Assembly (NCBI RefSeq): GCF_003590855.1
Contig: NZ_QYUP01000066.1
Coordinates: 1-38,902, forward strand
Source: Massilia cavernae
Lineage (GTDB): Bacteria > Pseudomonadota > Gammaproteobacteria > Burkholderiales > Burkholderiaceae_D
Direction of reading: 5' to 3'
Length of the DNA stretch: 38,902 bases
Shown here: one piece after another, positions 1-9,074 of the stretch
How the letters are laid out: each line of letters starts with the position of its first letter
Position numbering within the stretch: the stretch's first letter is position 1
Notes under the pieces: model-generated
The model's input: the letters and a program-made list of their open reading frames with translations, nothing else
What the model was told of the DNA's origin: nothing
The model's database searches: none
Translations under genes and position numbers: made by a program

Positions 1-1194
1 CGCGAGATGACCGGCAAGGCCGGCCAGAAATGCACCGCGATCCGCCGCATCATCGTGCCGAAGAACCAGGTCGACGCGGTGGCCGAGCGCCTGCGCGACC
101 GGCTGGCCAAAGTAGTGGTGGGCGACCCGTCGGTGGAAGGCGTGCGCATGGGCGCGCTGGCCTCGATGGACCAGCACCGCGACGTCAGCGAGCGCGTCGA
201 GATACTTGCGCGCGGCAACGAGATCGTGTTCGGCGCGCGCGACGGCTTCAATCCGGTCGGCGAAGGCGTGGCTTCCGGCGCGTTCTTCTCGCCGACCCTG
301 CTCTTGTGCCGCGATGCGATGGCTAACGACGCCGTGCACGACGTCGAGGCCTTCGGCCCGGTCAGCACGATGATGACCTACGAAGGCATCGACGAAGCGC
401 TGGCGCTGGCCGCGCGCGGCAAAGGCAGCCTGGTCTCCACGCTGGTGACCAAGGAGCCCGCGATCGCCGCCTACGCGGTGCCGATCGCCGCCGCATCGCA
501 CGGCCGTGTCCATATCCTCGAGCGCGAAGCGGCGGTCGATTCGACCGGCCACGGTTCGCCGCTGCCGCAGCTGAAGCACGGCGGCCCCGGCCGCGCGGGC
601 GGCGGCGAAGAGCTGGGCGGGATCCGCGCGGTGCGCCACTTCCTGCAGCGCGCCGCGGTGCAGGGTTCGCCGACCATGCTGTCGGCGGTCACCGGCGAAT
701 ACGTGCGCGGCGCAGCCGTGCGCGAGAGCGAAGTCCACCCGTTCCGCAAATACTTCGAGGAGCTGCAGATGGGCGACTCGCTGCTGACCCACCGCCGCAC
801 CGTGAGCGAGGCCGACATCGTGGCATTCGGCGGCATATCGGGCGACTTCTTCTACATGCACTTCGACGAGATCGCGGCCAAGGATTCGCAGTTCGGCAAG
901 CGCATCGCGCACGGCTACTTCGTGCTGTCGGCCGCCGCCGGCCTGTTCGTGTCGCCCGCGCCGGGCCCGGTGCTGGCCAACTACGGCCTCGACAACCTGC
1001 GTTTCATCACGCCGGTGGCGATCGGCGACACCATCCGCGCGCGCCTGACCTGCAAGCGCAAGGTCGACCGCAACCGCACCGACGAGCGCGGCGTGGGACA
1101 GGGCGTGGTGGCGTGGGATGTACAGGTCACCAACCAGAACGACGAACTGGTGGCCAGTTACGACATCCTGACCCTGGTCATGAAGCGCAACTGA
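1..1194 (+). CDS. paaZ: PaaZ, bifunctional ring-opening enzyme of phenylacetate degradation (3' part)
   Basis: The reading frame is open from base 1, so the 5' part of the gene lies outside the window; the ATG at 7 is internal. The visible 397 residues hold the end of the aldehyde dehydrogenase domain, beginning with its catalytic cysteine in GQKCTA, and a C-terminal MaoC-like hydratase domain from about base 735 ([14 protein letters not shown] onward). The latter carries the Asp/His pair in [10 protein letters not shown]. In known PaaZ proteins the hydratase domain opens oxepin-CoA and the dehydrogenase oxidises the resulting semialdehyde, so that ring-derived phenylacetyl-CoA can enter beta-oxidation in the cytosol. 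The fusion of these two domains in this order is diagnostic. No other paa gene lies downstream; a GC-rich hairpin follows the stop at once, so paaZ is the end of its transcript or stands alone. Confidence 0.95.
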   Translation, partial: REMTGKAGQKCTAIRRIIVPKNQVDAVAERLRDRLAKVVVGDPSVEGVRMGALASMDQHRDVSERVEILARGNEIVFGARDGFNPVGEGVASGAFFSPTLLLCRDAMANDAVHDVEAFGPVSTMMTYEGIDEALALAARGKGSLVSTLVTKEPAIAAYAVPIAAASHGRVHILEREAAVDSTGHGSPLPQLKHGGPGRAGGGEELGGIRAVRHFLQRAAVQGSPTMLSAVTGEYVRGAAVRESEVHPFRKYFEELQMGDSLLTHRRTVSEADIVAFGGISGDFFYMHFDEIAAKDSQFGKRIAHGYFVLSAAAGLFVSPAPGPVLANYGLDNLRFITPVAIGDTIRARLTCKRKVDRNRTDERGVGQGVVAWDVQVTNQNDELVASYDILTLVMKRN

Positions 1195-1199
1195 TTGTG

Positions 1200-2011
1200 C
1201 ACGCGCCCCGGCTTCATGCCGGGGCATGCCGCGCGCCTGGATATGGTAGTGCCCAAGCGCGCCGTCGGGCGGCGGCAGCAGGCGGCCGGCGCGCAGCATT
1301 TCCTCGAAGTCGTCGGCCGGCACTGGCCGGCTGAAATAAAATCCCTGGATTTCATCGCACCGCAACGAGCGCATCACGTCGAGCTGCTCGCGCGTTTCCA
1401 CGCCTTCGGCCACCACGCGCAGGTGCAGGCTGTGCGCCATCGCCACGATGGCGCCGCACCTGGCCACCACCGGGATCTGCTTGCCGCCGGGGCGGGGGAT
1501 GGAGATGGCCGCGCTGATGAAGCCGCCTTCCATGGTCGCCAGGCGGCAGGCCTCGATAAACAGCGCGTCGCGGTCGGGATGCGCACGATGGCCGAGTTGA
1601 TGGCGCTGAGGACGGCGTACACGCGGTTCAGGCGCGCGACCTTGTTGTGCGCCTGCACCCGTTCGGTAATGTCATGCGCCATCACGCAGCGACATGAACG
1701 GCCGTGGAAACTGATCGGGTGGGAAGTGATGTCGACGCTGATCAGGGTGCCATCCTTCTTGCGATGGATCCAGGCGCCGGTTTTTTCAAGCGTGCTGGAG
1801 GGGGTGTTGCGCAGGTTCTCGTGCAGGCGGGCGTACTCTGTGGGCGGGCGCAGGTCGACAATGGTACGCGCAAGGAATTCGGCTTCGCTGTACCCATAAT
1901 GCATCACGGCGGCGGTATTGACCGCCAAGAACGCCAGCGTGTCCAGATCGTAAATCCACATGGGCATGCCTGGAACATCTGGTCGAATGACGGATCGTCC
2001 GTTTTCGTCAT
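1200..2011 (-). pseudogene. Remnant of a PAS-GAF-(GGDEF)-EAL signalling protein
   Basis: Read on the minus strand, the piece starts at a plausible ATG at 2011 (MTKTDDPSFDQMFQA). It changes frame near 1960-1980 and continues as a PAS domain (MPMWIYDLDTLAFLAVN, then HDITERVQAHNK). It enters a GAF-like start (RVYAVLSAINSAIVRI) and shifts frame again near 1575-1585 (DRDALFIEACRLATMEGGF). Near 1450-1465 the GAF text jumps into the last part of an EAL domain (MAHSLHLRVVAEGVETREQL, then the terminal EIQGFYFSRPVPADDF). The rest of GAF, any GGDEF domain and most of EAL, including the catalytic residues, are missing. Such proteins sense signals and make or break cyclic-di-GMP; this remnant cannot. Two frameshifts plus a large internal deletion argue for real decay rather than a base-calling error. 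Nothing was found in the spacer 2012-2179 beyond it. Confidence 0.85.
1205..1225 (+). terminator. Hairpin after paaZ
   Basis: A perfect 8-bp inverted repeat (GCCCCGGC, loop TTCAT, GCCGGGGC) starts 10 bases after the paaZ stop. No T-run follows, so it is a weak intrinsic terminator at best, or a 3'-end protecting hairpin. Confidence 0.45.
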
Positions 2012-2179
2012 GTGGAGTTCGCCCGGAGCGCCTGTCCAAATGCATCAACATTCAAAACAACTGCCGGTAACTGGAGGGCCGCCAACCACTGGTCTCCTTC
2101 CGCCAGCCGATCCGGTTCTTGTCTGGATTATAAACCTTCCGAAGCGCCCGGCTCGCACCGAGGCGCTGCTGCGGCGGCG

Positions 2180-3394
2180 TCAGCCAAACGGTTTCTCGAT
2201 CGAATGCGAAGGCTGGGTGAACCAGCGCGGGCCCTCGGCGCTCATGTAGAAATGGTCTTCGAGCCGGATGCCGAACTCGCCGGGGATGCAGATCATCGGC
2301 TCGTTCGAGAAGCACATGCCGGTGTCGAGCGGGGTCTCGTCGCTGCCGACCAGGTAAGGGCCTTCGTGGATGTCCATGCCGATGCCGTGGCCGGTGCGGT
2401 GCGGCAGGCCGGGCAGCTTGTAGCCGGGGCCGAAGCCGTTGGCCACCAGCGAGGCGCGCGCCGCTTCGTCGACCTTGCGGCACGGCGTGCCGGGCTGCGC
2501 CGCGTCGAATGCGGCCGCCTGCGCCGCCTTTTCCGCGTTCCACACGAAGCGCTGGCGTTCGGTCGGTTCCCCGAACACGTAGCTGCGCGTGATGTCCGAG
2601 ATGTAGCCCATGACCTTGCAGCCGGTGTCGATCAGCACCATGTCGCCGCGCTGCAGCTTCTGCACGTAGTTGACGCCGTGCGGATACGCGGTCGCTTCGC
2701 CGAACAGCACGATGCAGAAGTACGAGCCGGGCGCGCCGACCTTGCGGTGCGCGCGCGCGATGAATTCCTCGACCTCGGTGGTGCTGATGCCTTCGTAGAG
2801 GATGCTGGCCGCGGCCTTGTGGACTTCCAGCGTCATGTCCTTCACGCGCTGCATCAGCGCGATCTCGGCCGGCGACTTGCGCGCGCGGCAGAAGGTGGTC
2901 ACCAGCGCCGCGTTCTCCAGCGCGTAGCCGGGAGCGGCCTTGCGCACGCCGTCGGCGATGAACCACGGCGCGCTCTCGCACATGCCGACGCGGGCCGGCG
3001 CTGCATCGCTTTGCACCACGCCCATGCGGCCCAGGACGTCGGCGAACAGCGCGTACGGGCTTTCGTGCTCCTCCCAGCAGTTGACGCGGCCTTCGACCAC
3101 CATGAAGCCCTGCAGCGTGCATTCCTCGAATGCGGGCGCGATGTATTCGAGCGCGCCGTCGGCGGGCAGGATGGCGCCGACCATGCGTTCGCTCGGATGC
3201 CATTTGGTGCCGGTGAAGTAGGCGAGGTTGGTGCCAGCGTTGAGGTAGATGGCGTCGATGTCCAGTTCGCGCATGCGCGCCTGCGCCCTGGCGATGCGCG
3301 CCAGGTGCTCGTCGCGGCCGATCGCCACCATACCGCCCGTCATGTCGGACAAGGACGCCAGCGCCTCGTCGAATGTTTTTCCGCCTATGCTCAT
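2180..3394 (-). CDS. M24-family metallopeptidase (Xaa-Pro aminopeptidase/dipeptidase type)
   Basis: A 404-residue cytosolic protein with the creatinase/prolidase N-terminal domain and the C-terminal pita-bread domain. All five metal ligands of the family are present: Asp256 (VLIDTG), Asp267 (ISDITR), His336 (RTGHGIG), Glu365 (SNEPM) and Glu379 (RLEDHF). The ATG at 3394 (MSIGGKTF) was chosen because AGGAGAG precedes it by 7 bases; the 43 residues upstream in the same frame are Arg/Pro-rich and unlike the family. It begins 25 bases after the TRAP large permease stop, so it is probably the last gene of that operon and may hydrolyse the imported compound or a peptide-like derivative of it. Exact substrate cannot be told; members of this clan include prolidases, creatinase-like amidinohydrolases and ectoine-derivative hydrolases. 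Confidence 0.9.
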   Translation of the reverse strand: MSIGGKTFDEALASLSDMTGGMVAIGRDEHLARIARAQARMRELDIDAIYLNAGTNLAYFTGTKWHPSERMVGAILPADGALEYIAPAFEECTLQGFMVVEGRVNCWEEHESPYALFADVLGRMGVVQSDAAPARVGMCESAPWFIADGVRKAAPGYALENAALVTTFCRARKSPAEIALMQRVKDMTLEVHKAAASILYEGISTTEVEEFIARAHRKVGAPGSYFCIVLFGEATAYPHGVNYVQKLQRGDMVLIDTGCKVMGYISDITRSYVFGEPTERQRFVWNAEKAAQAAAFDAAQPGTPCRKVDEAARASLVANGFGPGYKLPGLPHRTGHGIGMDIHEGPYLVGSDETPLDTGMCFSNEPMICIPGEFGIRLEDHFYMSAEGPRWFTQPSHSIEKPFG

Positions 3395-3419
3395 TGGATT
3401 TCTCTCCTGCTCGAATCTG

Positions 3420-5087
3420 TTATTTCTTGGCCGGATCCGCGTCGCTCGAGAAGTCGAGTTGCGGGGTCTGGTCTTCGGTGGTGGTTTCAGGCGCCGGCGC
3501 CTGCAGGTCGAGGCCTGGCGCATCGATCTTCAGTTCCAGTTCTTCCTTCATGTCGACCTTCTGCTCGACCGACACCAGGTTCGGGAAGGCGATGATCAGC
3601 CCCACCATGATCACCTGGATGCAGACGAACGGAATCGCGCCCCAGTAGATGTCGGACGTCTTGACCTCTTTCGGCGCCACCGACCGCAGGTAGAACAGCG
3701 CGAAGCCGAACGGCGGGTGCATGAAGGAGGTTTGCATGTTCACGCCAAGCAGCACGCCGAACCAGATCAGGTCGATGCCCAGCTTTTCCGCGACCGGGCC
3801 GACCAGCGGCACCAGGATGAAGGCCAGCTCGAAGAAGTCGAGGAAGAAGGCCAGCAGGAAGAACATGATGTTCACGACGATCAGGAAGCCCAGCACGCCG
3901 CCCGGCAGGCCGGTCAGCAGGTGCTCGACCCACAGGTCGCCATTCACCGCGCGGAACACCAGCGCGAACACGGTGGAGCCGACCAGGATGAACATGACGA
4001 AGCAGGCCAGCCGCGTGGTCGAGTTCATCGCCTGCTTCAGCAGGCTCCAGGTCAGGCGGCCGTTCATCATCGCCAGCAGCAACGCACCCATCGCGCCCAT
4101 GCCGCCGCCCTCGGTCGGGGTGGCGATGCCGACGAAGATGGTGCCCAGCACCAGGAAGATCAGCGCCAGCGGCGGGACCAGCACGAACACCACGCGTTCG
4201 GCCATGCGTGACAGCAGGCCAAGCTTCAGGTAGCGGTTGGCCAGCGCCAGCACGAAGGCGATGGTGATGCCGGCCGCGGCCGAGTAGATGCCCAGTTCGT
4301 CGGACGCCAGGTTCGGGTGGCTTGCGCCCCACAGCGCCGAGAAAGCGAACGCCACCCCGACCGCGGCCAGCACCAGCAGGGCCAGCGACTTGATGCCGCT
4401 GTCGCCGTTCGGTTCGCGCAGGTTGCGCGCTTCCAGCGGCAGCGCCGGCACGTCCTTCGGACGGAAAATCGAAACCGCCAGCACGTAGCCGGCATACATC
4501 GCGGTCAGCAGCAGGCCGGGCACGAAGGCGGCCTTGTACATGTCGCCGACAGAGCGGCCCAGCTGGTCGGCCATCACGATCAGCACCAGCGACGGCGGGA
4601 TGATCTGGGCCAGCGTACCGGACGCGGCGATGACGCCGCTGGCGAGCTTCTTGTCGTAACCGTAGCGAAGCATGACCGGCAGCGAGATCAGGCCCATCGA
4701 GATCACCGATGCCGCCACCACCCCGGTGGTCGCCGCCAGCAGCGCGCCGACGAAGATGACCGCGTAGGCGACGCCGCCGCGGATCGGGCCGAACAGCTGC
4801 CCGATCGTGTCAAGCAGATCCTCCGCCATCCCCGACCGTTCGAGGATCAGTCCCATGAAGGTAAAGAAGGGAATCGCGAGCAGCGTGTCGCTGGCCATGA
4901 TGCCGAAGATCCGGTTCGGCAGCGCCTGCAGCAGTTCGGGACGCAGCAAGCCCAGTTCGATGCCGACCAGACCGAAGAACAGGCCGTTCGCCGCCAGCGA
5001 GAACGCTACCGGGAAACCCGACAGCAGGAAGATGACAAGTGCGCCGAACATGATCGGCGCGATGTTCGCGATGATGAATTGTTCCAT
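3420..5087 (-). CDS. TRAP transporter large permease (DctM type)
   Basis: A 555-residue, very hydrophobic inner-membrane protein with about 12 or more membrane segments, typical of the DctM subunit. The core motifs of the family are visible, for example IPFFTFMGLILERSGMAEDL near the N-terminus and ATPTEGGGMGAMGALLL in the middle. It drives sodium-coupled uptake of a small, usually carboxylate-bearing solute together with the small subunit encoded 33 bases upstream. The last 50 or so residues after FPNLVSVEQ form an acidic, proline-containing hydrophilic tail (ending DFSSDADPAKK) that is not part of the conserved transporter fold. The start at 5087 (MEQFIIANIAP) follows an AAAGAGA sequence. 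No periplasmic receptor gene (DctP or TAXI type) lies nearby, so the substrate remains unknown. Confidence 0.93.
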   Translation of the reverse strand: MEQFIIANIAPIMFGALVIFLLSGFPVAFSLAANGLFFGLVGIELGLLRPELLQALPNRIFGIMASDTLLAIPFFTFMGLILERSGMAEDLLDTIGQLFGPIRGGVAYAVIFVGALLAATTGVVAASVISMGLISLPVMLRYGYDKKLASGVIAASGTLAQIIPPSLVLIVMADQLGRSVGDMYKAAFVPGLLLTAMYAGYVLAVSIFRPKDVPALPLEARNLREPNGDSGIKSLALLVLAAVGVAFAFSALWGASHPNLASDELGIYSAAAGITIAFVLALANRYLKLGLLSRMAERVVFVLVPPLALIFLVLGTIFVGIATPTEGGGMGAMGALLLAMMNGRLTWSLLKQAMNSTTRLACFVMFILVGSTVFALVFRAVNGDLWVEHLLTGLPGGVLGFLIVVNIMFFLLAFFLDFFELAFILVPLVGPVAEKLGIDLIWFGVLLGVNMQTSFMHPPFGFALFYLRSVAPKEVKTSDIYWGAIPFVCIQVIMVGLIIAFPNLVSVEQKVDMKEELELKIDAPGLDLQAPAPETTTEDQTPQLDFSSDADPAKK

Positions 5088-5120
5088 GTGTCTCTTTGCT
5101 ATTTATTATTGTTGACGGGA

Positions 5121-5699
5121 TCAGTTCAGTTTGTTCGCGGCCTTGATGGCCTCGATCTCTTCTTCCGGCGTGGTGACGTGCTTGGCGAACTCGTGGCCGT
5201 CGATGCGTCCGGCCAGGAAGGCGATGCGCTTGATGATTTCGGAGATGCCCTGCAGGATCAGCAGGAAGAAGCCGAGCGGCACCAGCAGCTTGGCCGGCCA
5301 GACGATCAGGCCGCCCGCGTTGCTGGACATTTCCTGGCTCTGGATCGAGATCTGGGCGTAGGGGATCGCGTCGTACAGGATCAGCAGGCAGACCGGCAGC
5401 AGGAACAGCAGGAAACCGAACAGGTCGATCCAGACCTGGGTGCGCTTCGAGAAGCGGCCGACCACGACGTCGATGCGCACATGTTCGTCGCGCTTGAGGG
5501 TGTGGGCGGAGGCCAGCAGGAACATGGCGCCGTACAGGTACCATTGGATTTCCAGCCACGCGTTGGAACTGTAGTTGAACGCGTAGCGGACCAGGGCGTT
5601 GCCGGCGCAGATGATGACCGCGGCCAGCAGCGCCCAGCTGACGGCCCCGGCTATCTTTTCATTGAGTTTGTCGATGAAGCGCGAAATTGACATGAACAT
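5121..5699 (-). CDS. TRAP transporter small permease (DctQ type)
   Basis: A 192-residue protein with four predicted membrane segments (near residues 14-35, 50-65, 90-112 and 133-155) and the DctQ-family pattern: Asn/Arg after helix one (GNALVRYAFN), SSNAWLEIQWYLYGAMFLL in helix two, then DEHVRIDVVV. It partners the large permease that starts 33 bases after its stop. The ATG at 5699 is preceded by GGAGA; a second ATG lies two codons downstream. The gene sits 49 bases after argH on the same strand, so it may be transcribed in part from the argH promoter. Confidence 0.92.
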   Translation of the reverse strand: MFMSISRFIDKLNEKIAGAVSWALLAAVIICAGNALVRYAFNYSSNAWLEIQWYLYGAMFLLASAHTLKRDEHVRIDVVVGRFSKRTQVWIDLFGFLLFLLPVCLLILYDAIPYAQISIQSQEMSSNAGGLIVWPAKLLVPLGFFLLILQGISEIIKRIAFLAGRIDGHEFAKHVTTPEEEIEAIKAANKLN

Positions 5700-5748
5700 G
5701 TTTGCTTGTCTCCGTTATTGTGTTTTTTCGCGCCTCGCCGGGCGCTGC

Positions 5749-7146
5749 TTACTTGCCCAGTTGCTTGCGCACGCGGGCGATGGCCGCCCGCACCTGGTTG
5801 GGCGCGGTGCCGCCCACATGGTCGCGCGCCGCCACCGATCCTTCCAGCGTCAGCACGGCGAACACGTCCTCGCCGACCAGCGGCGAAAACTGGCGCAGCT
5901 TTTCGAGCGACATCTCGGACAGGTCGCAGCGCGCATCGTCGCAGGCGCGTACCGCATGGGCCACCGCTTCGTGGGCGTCGCGGAACGGCAGGCCCTTCTT
6001 GACCAGGTAGTCGGCCAGGTCGGTCGCGGTGGCGTAGCCCTGCAGCGCGGCCGCGCGCATCGCGTCCGGCTTGACTTGGACCCCGCCGGCCATGTCGGCG
6101 AAGATGCGCAGGGTGTCGACCACGGTGTCCACGGTGTCGAACAGCGGCTCCTTGTCTTCCTGGTTGTCCTTGTTGTAGGCCAGCGGCTGGCCTTTCATGA
6201 GGGTCAGCAGCGCGGTCAGGTGGCCGTACACGCGGCCGGTCTTGCCGCGCGCGAGTTCCGGCACGTCCGGATTTTTCTTTTGCGGCATGATCGACGAGCC
6301 GGTGCAGAAGCGGTCGGCGATGTCGATGAAGCCCACCCGCGGGCTCATCCAGATCACCAGTTCCTCGGACAGGCGCGACACGTGGGTCATCACCAGCGCG
6401 CTGGCGGCGCAGAACTCGATCGCGAAATCGCGGTCGGAGACGGCGTCCAGCGAGTTGTGGCAGACGTCGTCGAAGCCCAGCGTGCGCGCCACGCGTTCGC
6501 GGTCGATCGGGAAGGTGGTGCCGGCCAGCGCGGCCGCGCCCAGCGGCAGGCGGTTGACGCGCTTGCGGGCGTCCTGCATGCGCTCGGCGTCGCGCCCGAA
6601 CATCTCGACGTAGGCCAGCATGTGGTGGCCGAAGGTGATCGGCTGCGCCACCTGCATGTGGGTGAAGCCCGGCATGATGGTGTCGGCGTGGCGCTCGGCG
6701 AGGGCGGTCAAGGCGCCGCGCAGGCTATCGAGCAGGCCGACGATGTCGTCGATCGCGGCACGCACGTACAGGCGGATGTCGGTGGCCACCTGGTCGTTGC
6801 GCGAACGGCCGGTGTGCAGGCGCTTGCCGGCGTCGCCCACCAGTTCGGTGAGGCGTTTTTCGATGTTCAGGTGGACGTCTTCGAGGTCGAGCAGCCATTC
6901 GAAGCTGCCGGCTTCGATCTCGCCCTTGATCTGGGCCATGCCGCGTTCGATCTCGGCACGGTCGGCGGCGGAGATGATGCCTTGCGCGGCCAGCATTTCG
7001 GCGTGCGCCAGCGAGCCCTGGATGTCGAACAGGGCCAAGCGCTTATCGAAGAAGACGGAAGCGGTATAGCGTTTGACGAGGTCGGAGACCGGTTCGGAAA
7101 AGCGCGCCGACCAGGCTTCGCCTTTGGTGGAAAGTTGTGAAGTCAT
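5749..7146 (-). CDS. argH: Argininosuccinate lyase
   Basis: A 465-residue cytosolic enzyme that splits argininosuccinate into arginine and fumarate, the last step of arginine synthesis. It aligns over its full length with the fumarase/aspartase superfamily: [10 protein letters not shown] near residue 114, the [10 protein letters not shown] segment with His163, and the signature [12 protein letters not shown] at 283-294, which holds the catalytic serine loop. No gaps or missing motifs were seen. The start at 7146 (MTSQLSTKG) is preceded by AGGA. A TATAAT box lies 28-33 bases upstream. Downstream are TRAP genes with no evident link to arginine. Confidence 0.97.
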   Translation of the reverse strand: MTSQLSTKGEAWSARFSEPVSDLVKRYTASVFFDKRLALFDIQGSLAHAEMLAAQGIISAADRAEIERGMAQIKGEIEAGSFEWLLDLEDVHLNIEKRLTELVGDAGKRLHTGRSRNDQVATDIRLYVRAAIDDIVGLLDSLRGALTALAERHADTIMPGFTHMQVAQPITFGHHMLAYVEMFGRDAERMQDARKRVNRLPLGAAALAGTTFPIDRERVARTLGFDDVCHNSLDAVSDRDFAIEFCAASALVMTHVSRLSEELVIWMSPRVGFIDIADRFCTGSSIMPQKKNPDVPELARGKTGRVYGHLTALLTLMKGQPLAYNKDNQEDKEPLFDTVDTVVDTLRIFADMAGGVQVKPDAMRAAALQGYATATDLADYLVKKGLPFRDAHEAVAHAVRACDDARCDLSEMSLEKLRQFSPLVGEDVFAVLTLEGSVAARDHVGGTAPNQVRAAIARVRKQLGK

Positions 7147-7166
7147 TATTGATACATCCTATTGAG

Positions 7167-7190
7167 TTACCTGATTATAAACAGGTTACA
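7167..7190 (-). promoter_or_regulatory. Probable argH -10 region inside an imperfect palindrome
   Basis: Reading toward argH, a perfect TATAAT lies at 7179-7174. It is framed by GTTACCTG and CAGGTTAC, an 8-bp inverted repeat with one mismatch and an 8-base spacer. No good -35 box is present, so an activator or a repressor binding the palindrome is possible. Known arginine-repressor boxes were not recognised in it. Confidence 0.4.
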
Positions 7191-7346
7191 GGGCTGGCGT
7201 GGAATTCCCCCCGCCCTGGCCAGGCGGCTTTCGGCGCCCAAAACCGGGATCGTGCCGGCGCATGGCGGCGGCGTATCGTGCGGGCATGTCAATGACCGGG
7301 AATCGACTGTAGAATTAGTCTTTTATCAGTATTGGATGCCATAGCC

Positions 7347-7772
7347 ATGTCAGCCTTGCAGATCAGTACCGACCGGACGGAACTCGACGTTCCCCTCATC
7401 TACCGCTTCCTGAGCGAACAGTCGACCTGGGCGGTCGGCATTCCGCGCAACGTGGTCGACCGCGCGATCGAGAACTCGCTGTGCTTTGGTGGCTATGTCG
7501 ACGGGCGCCAGGTGGCGTTCGCCCGCGTGGTCACCGACTACGCCACCTTCGGCAGCCTGGCCGACGTGTTCGTCGTACCCGAATACCGGGGCCGCGGCTA
7601 CGCCAGGGAGATCATGGAAACCCTGCTGGCCCATCCCAGCCTGCAGGGACTGCGCCGCCTGACGCTGGCCTCGAACAACGCGCACGAGCTGTTCGAGAAG
7701 TTCGGCTTCGCCTCGCCGCAGCAGCCGGATACCCTGCTCGAGCGCTATTTCCCCAACATCTACGTTTCCTGA
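7347..7772 (+). CDS. GNAT-family N-acetyltransferase
   Basis: A 141-residue single-domain acetyltransferase. The acetyl-CoA binding motif is VPEYRGRGYAREIM, preceded by the usual strand (FGSLADVFVV) and followed by LTLASNNAHELFEKFGF, which matches the C-terminal half of the GNAT fold. The acceptor is unknown; close relatives are annotated only as GNAT proteins. The ATG at 7347 was preferred to an in-frame TTG at 7332; neither has a strong ribosome-binding site. The gene is convergent with the deacylase gene downstream, with only 4 bases between the two stops. Confidence 0.88.
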   Translation: MSALQISTDRTELDVPLIYRFLSEQSTWAVGIPRNVVDRAIENSLCFGGYVDGRQVAFARVVTDYATFGSLADVFVVPEYRGRGYAREIMETLLAHPSLQGLRRLTLASNNAHELFEKFGFASPQQPDTLLERYFPNIYVS

Positions 7773-7790
7773 GCGGCTACAAGCTCAGGA
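7767..7790. terminator. Shared hairpin spanning two convergent stop codons
   Basis: A perfect 8-bp inverted repeat (TCCTGAGC, 8-base loop, GCTCAGGA) covers the stop of the GNAT gene and the last codons of the facing deacylase gene. It could end transcription from both sides, although no T-run is present. Confidence 0.45.
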
Positions 7791-8895
7791 GCGATCCGGA
7801 ACGAAACGCCACCGGTCCCGCGACCTTGCCCACATTCATACCCCGCAGCAAGTGCCTGCTCGCACTACGCGCAAAGAACACGCCCGGCACCGTGCAGCGC
7901 AAGGTGGTGACGGCGCCGCTGACCGGGTCGATCAGGTCGGCGATGGCGTCGCCCGCCTCCAGCTTGTCCCCCAGGTTTTTCAGGTAGACCAGTACGCCGG
8001 CGTGCGGTGCGTTGACGGGCTCGACGCCTTCGAGTGGGGTCGGCTCGCACAGCGGCTCGGGCAGCGCCACCGGCGGCTGGTCGAGCACGCCTTCATGGAT
8101 CAGGTACTGCAGCAACCCGCGTGCGTCCTGGGCCGCGCATTCGTAGTTGACGTCGGTTTCGCCGCGCAGCTCCACCGTCGTCGCCACGCAGGAGGGCGGC
8201 AGCGGGAACGCGGGCCCGAAGTGGCCGGCCAGGTCCCACCACAGGCGGCTGCACGCTTCGTCGAAGGGTTCGCCGCCCGCCTGCAATGCCAGCAGCAGGG
8301 CGCGCGCGCCCATCAGCGCCGTCAGCGGCCTGACCGCGTCCGCCAGCGGGGTGCCGGTGTAGATGTGGACCGACGCTTCGGTTTCGCAATGGAGGTCGAG
8401 CACGATGTCGGCGTCGATCGCCATGCCCAACAGTATCTTCTTCAGCGCCTCGGCGTCGTTGAGCGGCTGCCAGGCCTGCACCGAGCGCAGGGCATGCTCG
8501 CGCACCAGCGCGACGTTGGCCTCGCTGCCTGCGCCCAGCTTGCCTTCGAGCGACACCTTGAGCTCGTCCGCCACCTGCTTGTAGGCGCGGTTGAAGTTGA
8601 TGCCGGTGGAAAGGTCGAAGCGGCCGAAGGGCGCGCCGTGGATCGCCTGCGACAGGCCGATCGGGTTTGCCGCCGGCACCAGGATGATTTCGCCGTGGAT
8701 CTTGCCCGCAGCCTCGAGCGAGGCCAGTTCGTTACGCAGGAACTGCGCCACCAGCATGCCGGGCACCTCGTCCGCGTGCAGAGCGGCCTGTATGTATACC
8801 TTCCTGCCTTGCCCCGGCGTACCGAAGTGCAGGCTGGTGAGCCGGAAGAAGGCGCTGCTGTCCTGTACGGATATCGGATGGATTTGTGCGTGCAT
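7777..8895 (-). CDS. Succinylglutamate desuccinylase/aspartoacylase-family deacylase (M14-like)
   Basis: A 372-residue zinc-dependent amidohydrolase. The family's metal site is clear: His40 and Glu43 in ALHADEVPG, and His169 in DLHCE. The substrate-binding segment NFNRAY (residues 100-105) and the general-base region VELRGETDVN are also present. The C-terminal beta domain (HAGVLVYLKNLGDKLEAGD) resembles a biotinyl/lipoyl-like fold, as is usual in this branch. Enzymes of this family remove acyl groups from N-acylated amino acids, but the substrate cannot be read from sequence. The start (MHAQIHPISV) has no clear Shine-Dalgarno site. It is transcribed away from the cyanophycinase gene, from a shared 179-base spacer. 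Confidence 0.88.
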   Translation of the reverse strand: MHAQIHPISVQDSSAFFRLTSLHFGTPGQGRKVYIQAALHADEVPGMLVAQFLRNELASLEAAGKIHGEIILVPAANPIGLSQAIHGAPFGRFDLSTGINFNRAYKQVADELKVSLEGKLGAGSEANVALVREHALRSVQAWQPLNDAEALKKILLGMAIDADIVLDLHCETEASVHIYTGTPLADAVRPLTALMGARALLLALQAGGEPFDEACSRLWWDLAGHFGPAFPLPPSCVATTVELRGETDVNYECAAQDARGLLQYLIHEGVLDQPPVALPEPLCEPTPLEGVEPVNAPHAGVLVYLKNLGDKLEAGDAIADLIDPVSGAVTTLRCTVPGVFFARSASRHLLRGMNVGKVAGPVAFRSGSLLSL

Positions 8896-9074
8896 GATTA
8901 GAATCGGAAAAGTCTGGCGGAACAGGCCGTTCGGCGATTATCCATTAATATTTCAAAAACAGATGTTTCGGCTGGCTGAGCGACCCGGGAAGCCGCATTG
9001 CGCGCAAGCAAATAGCCGAAGTTGCGCGAGGGTATCCTTATCCTCCTGATTACGCCCCGCCCGGAAGGTGTTCG

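Noticed and set aside
2012..3595. Long plus-strand open frame (527 codons)
   Set aside because: It is the complement of the M24 peptidase gene, which has all catalytic residues; the plus frame is His/Arg/Ala-rich high-GC noise.
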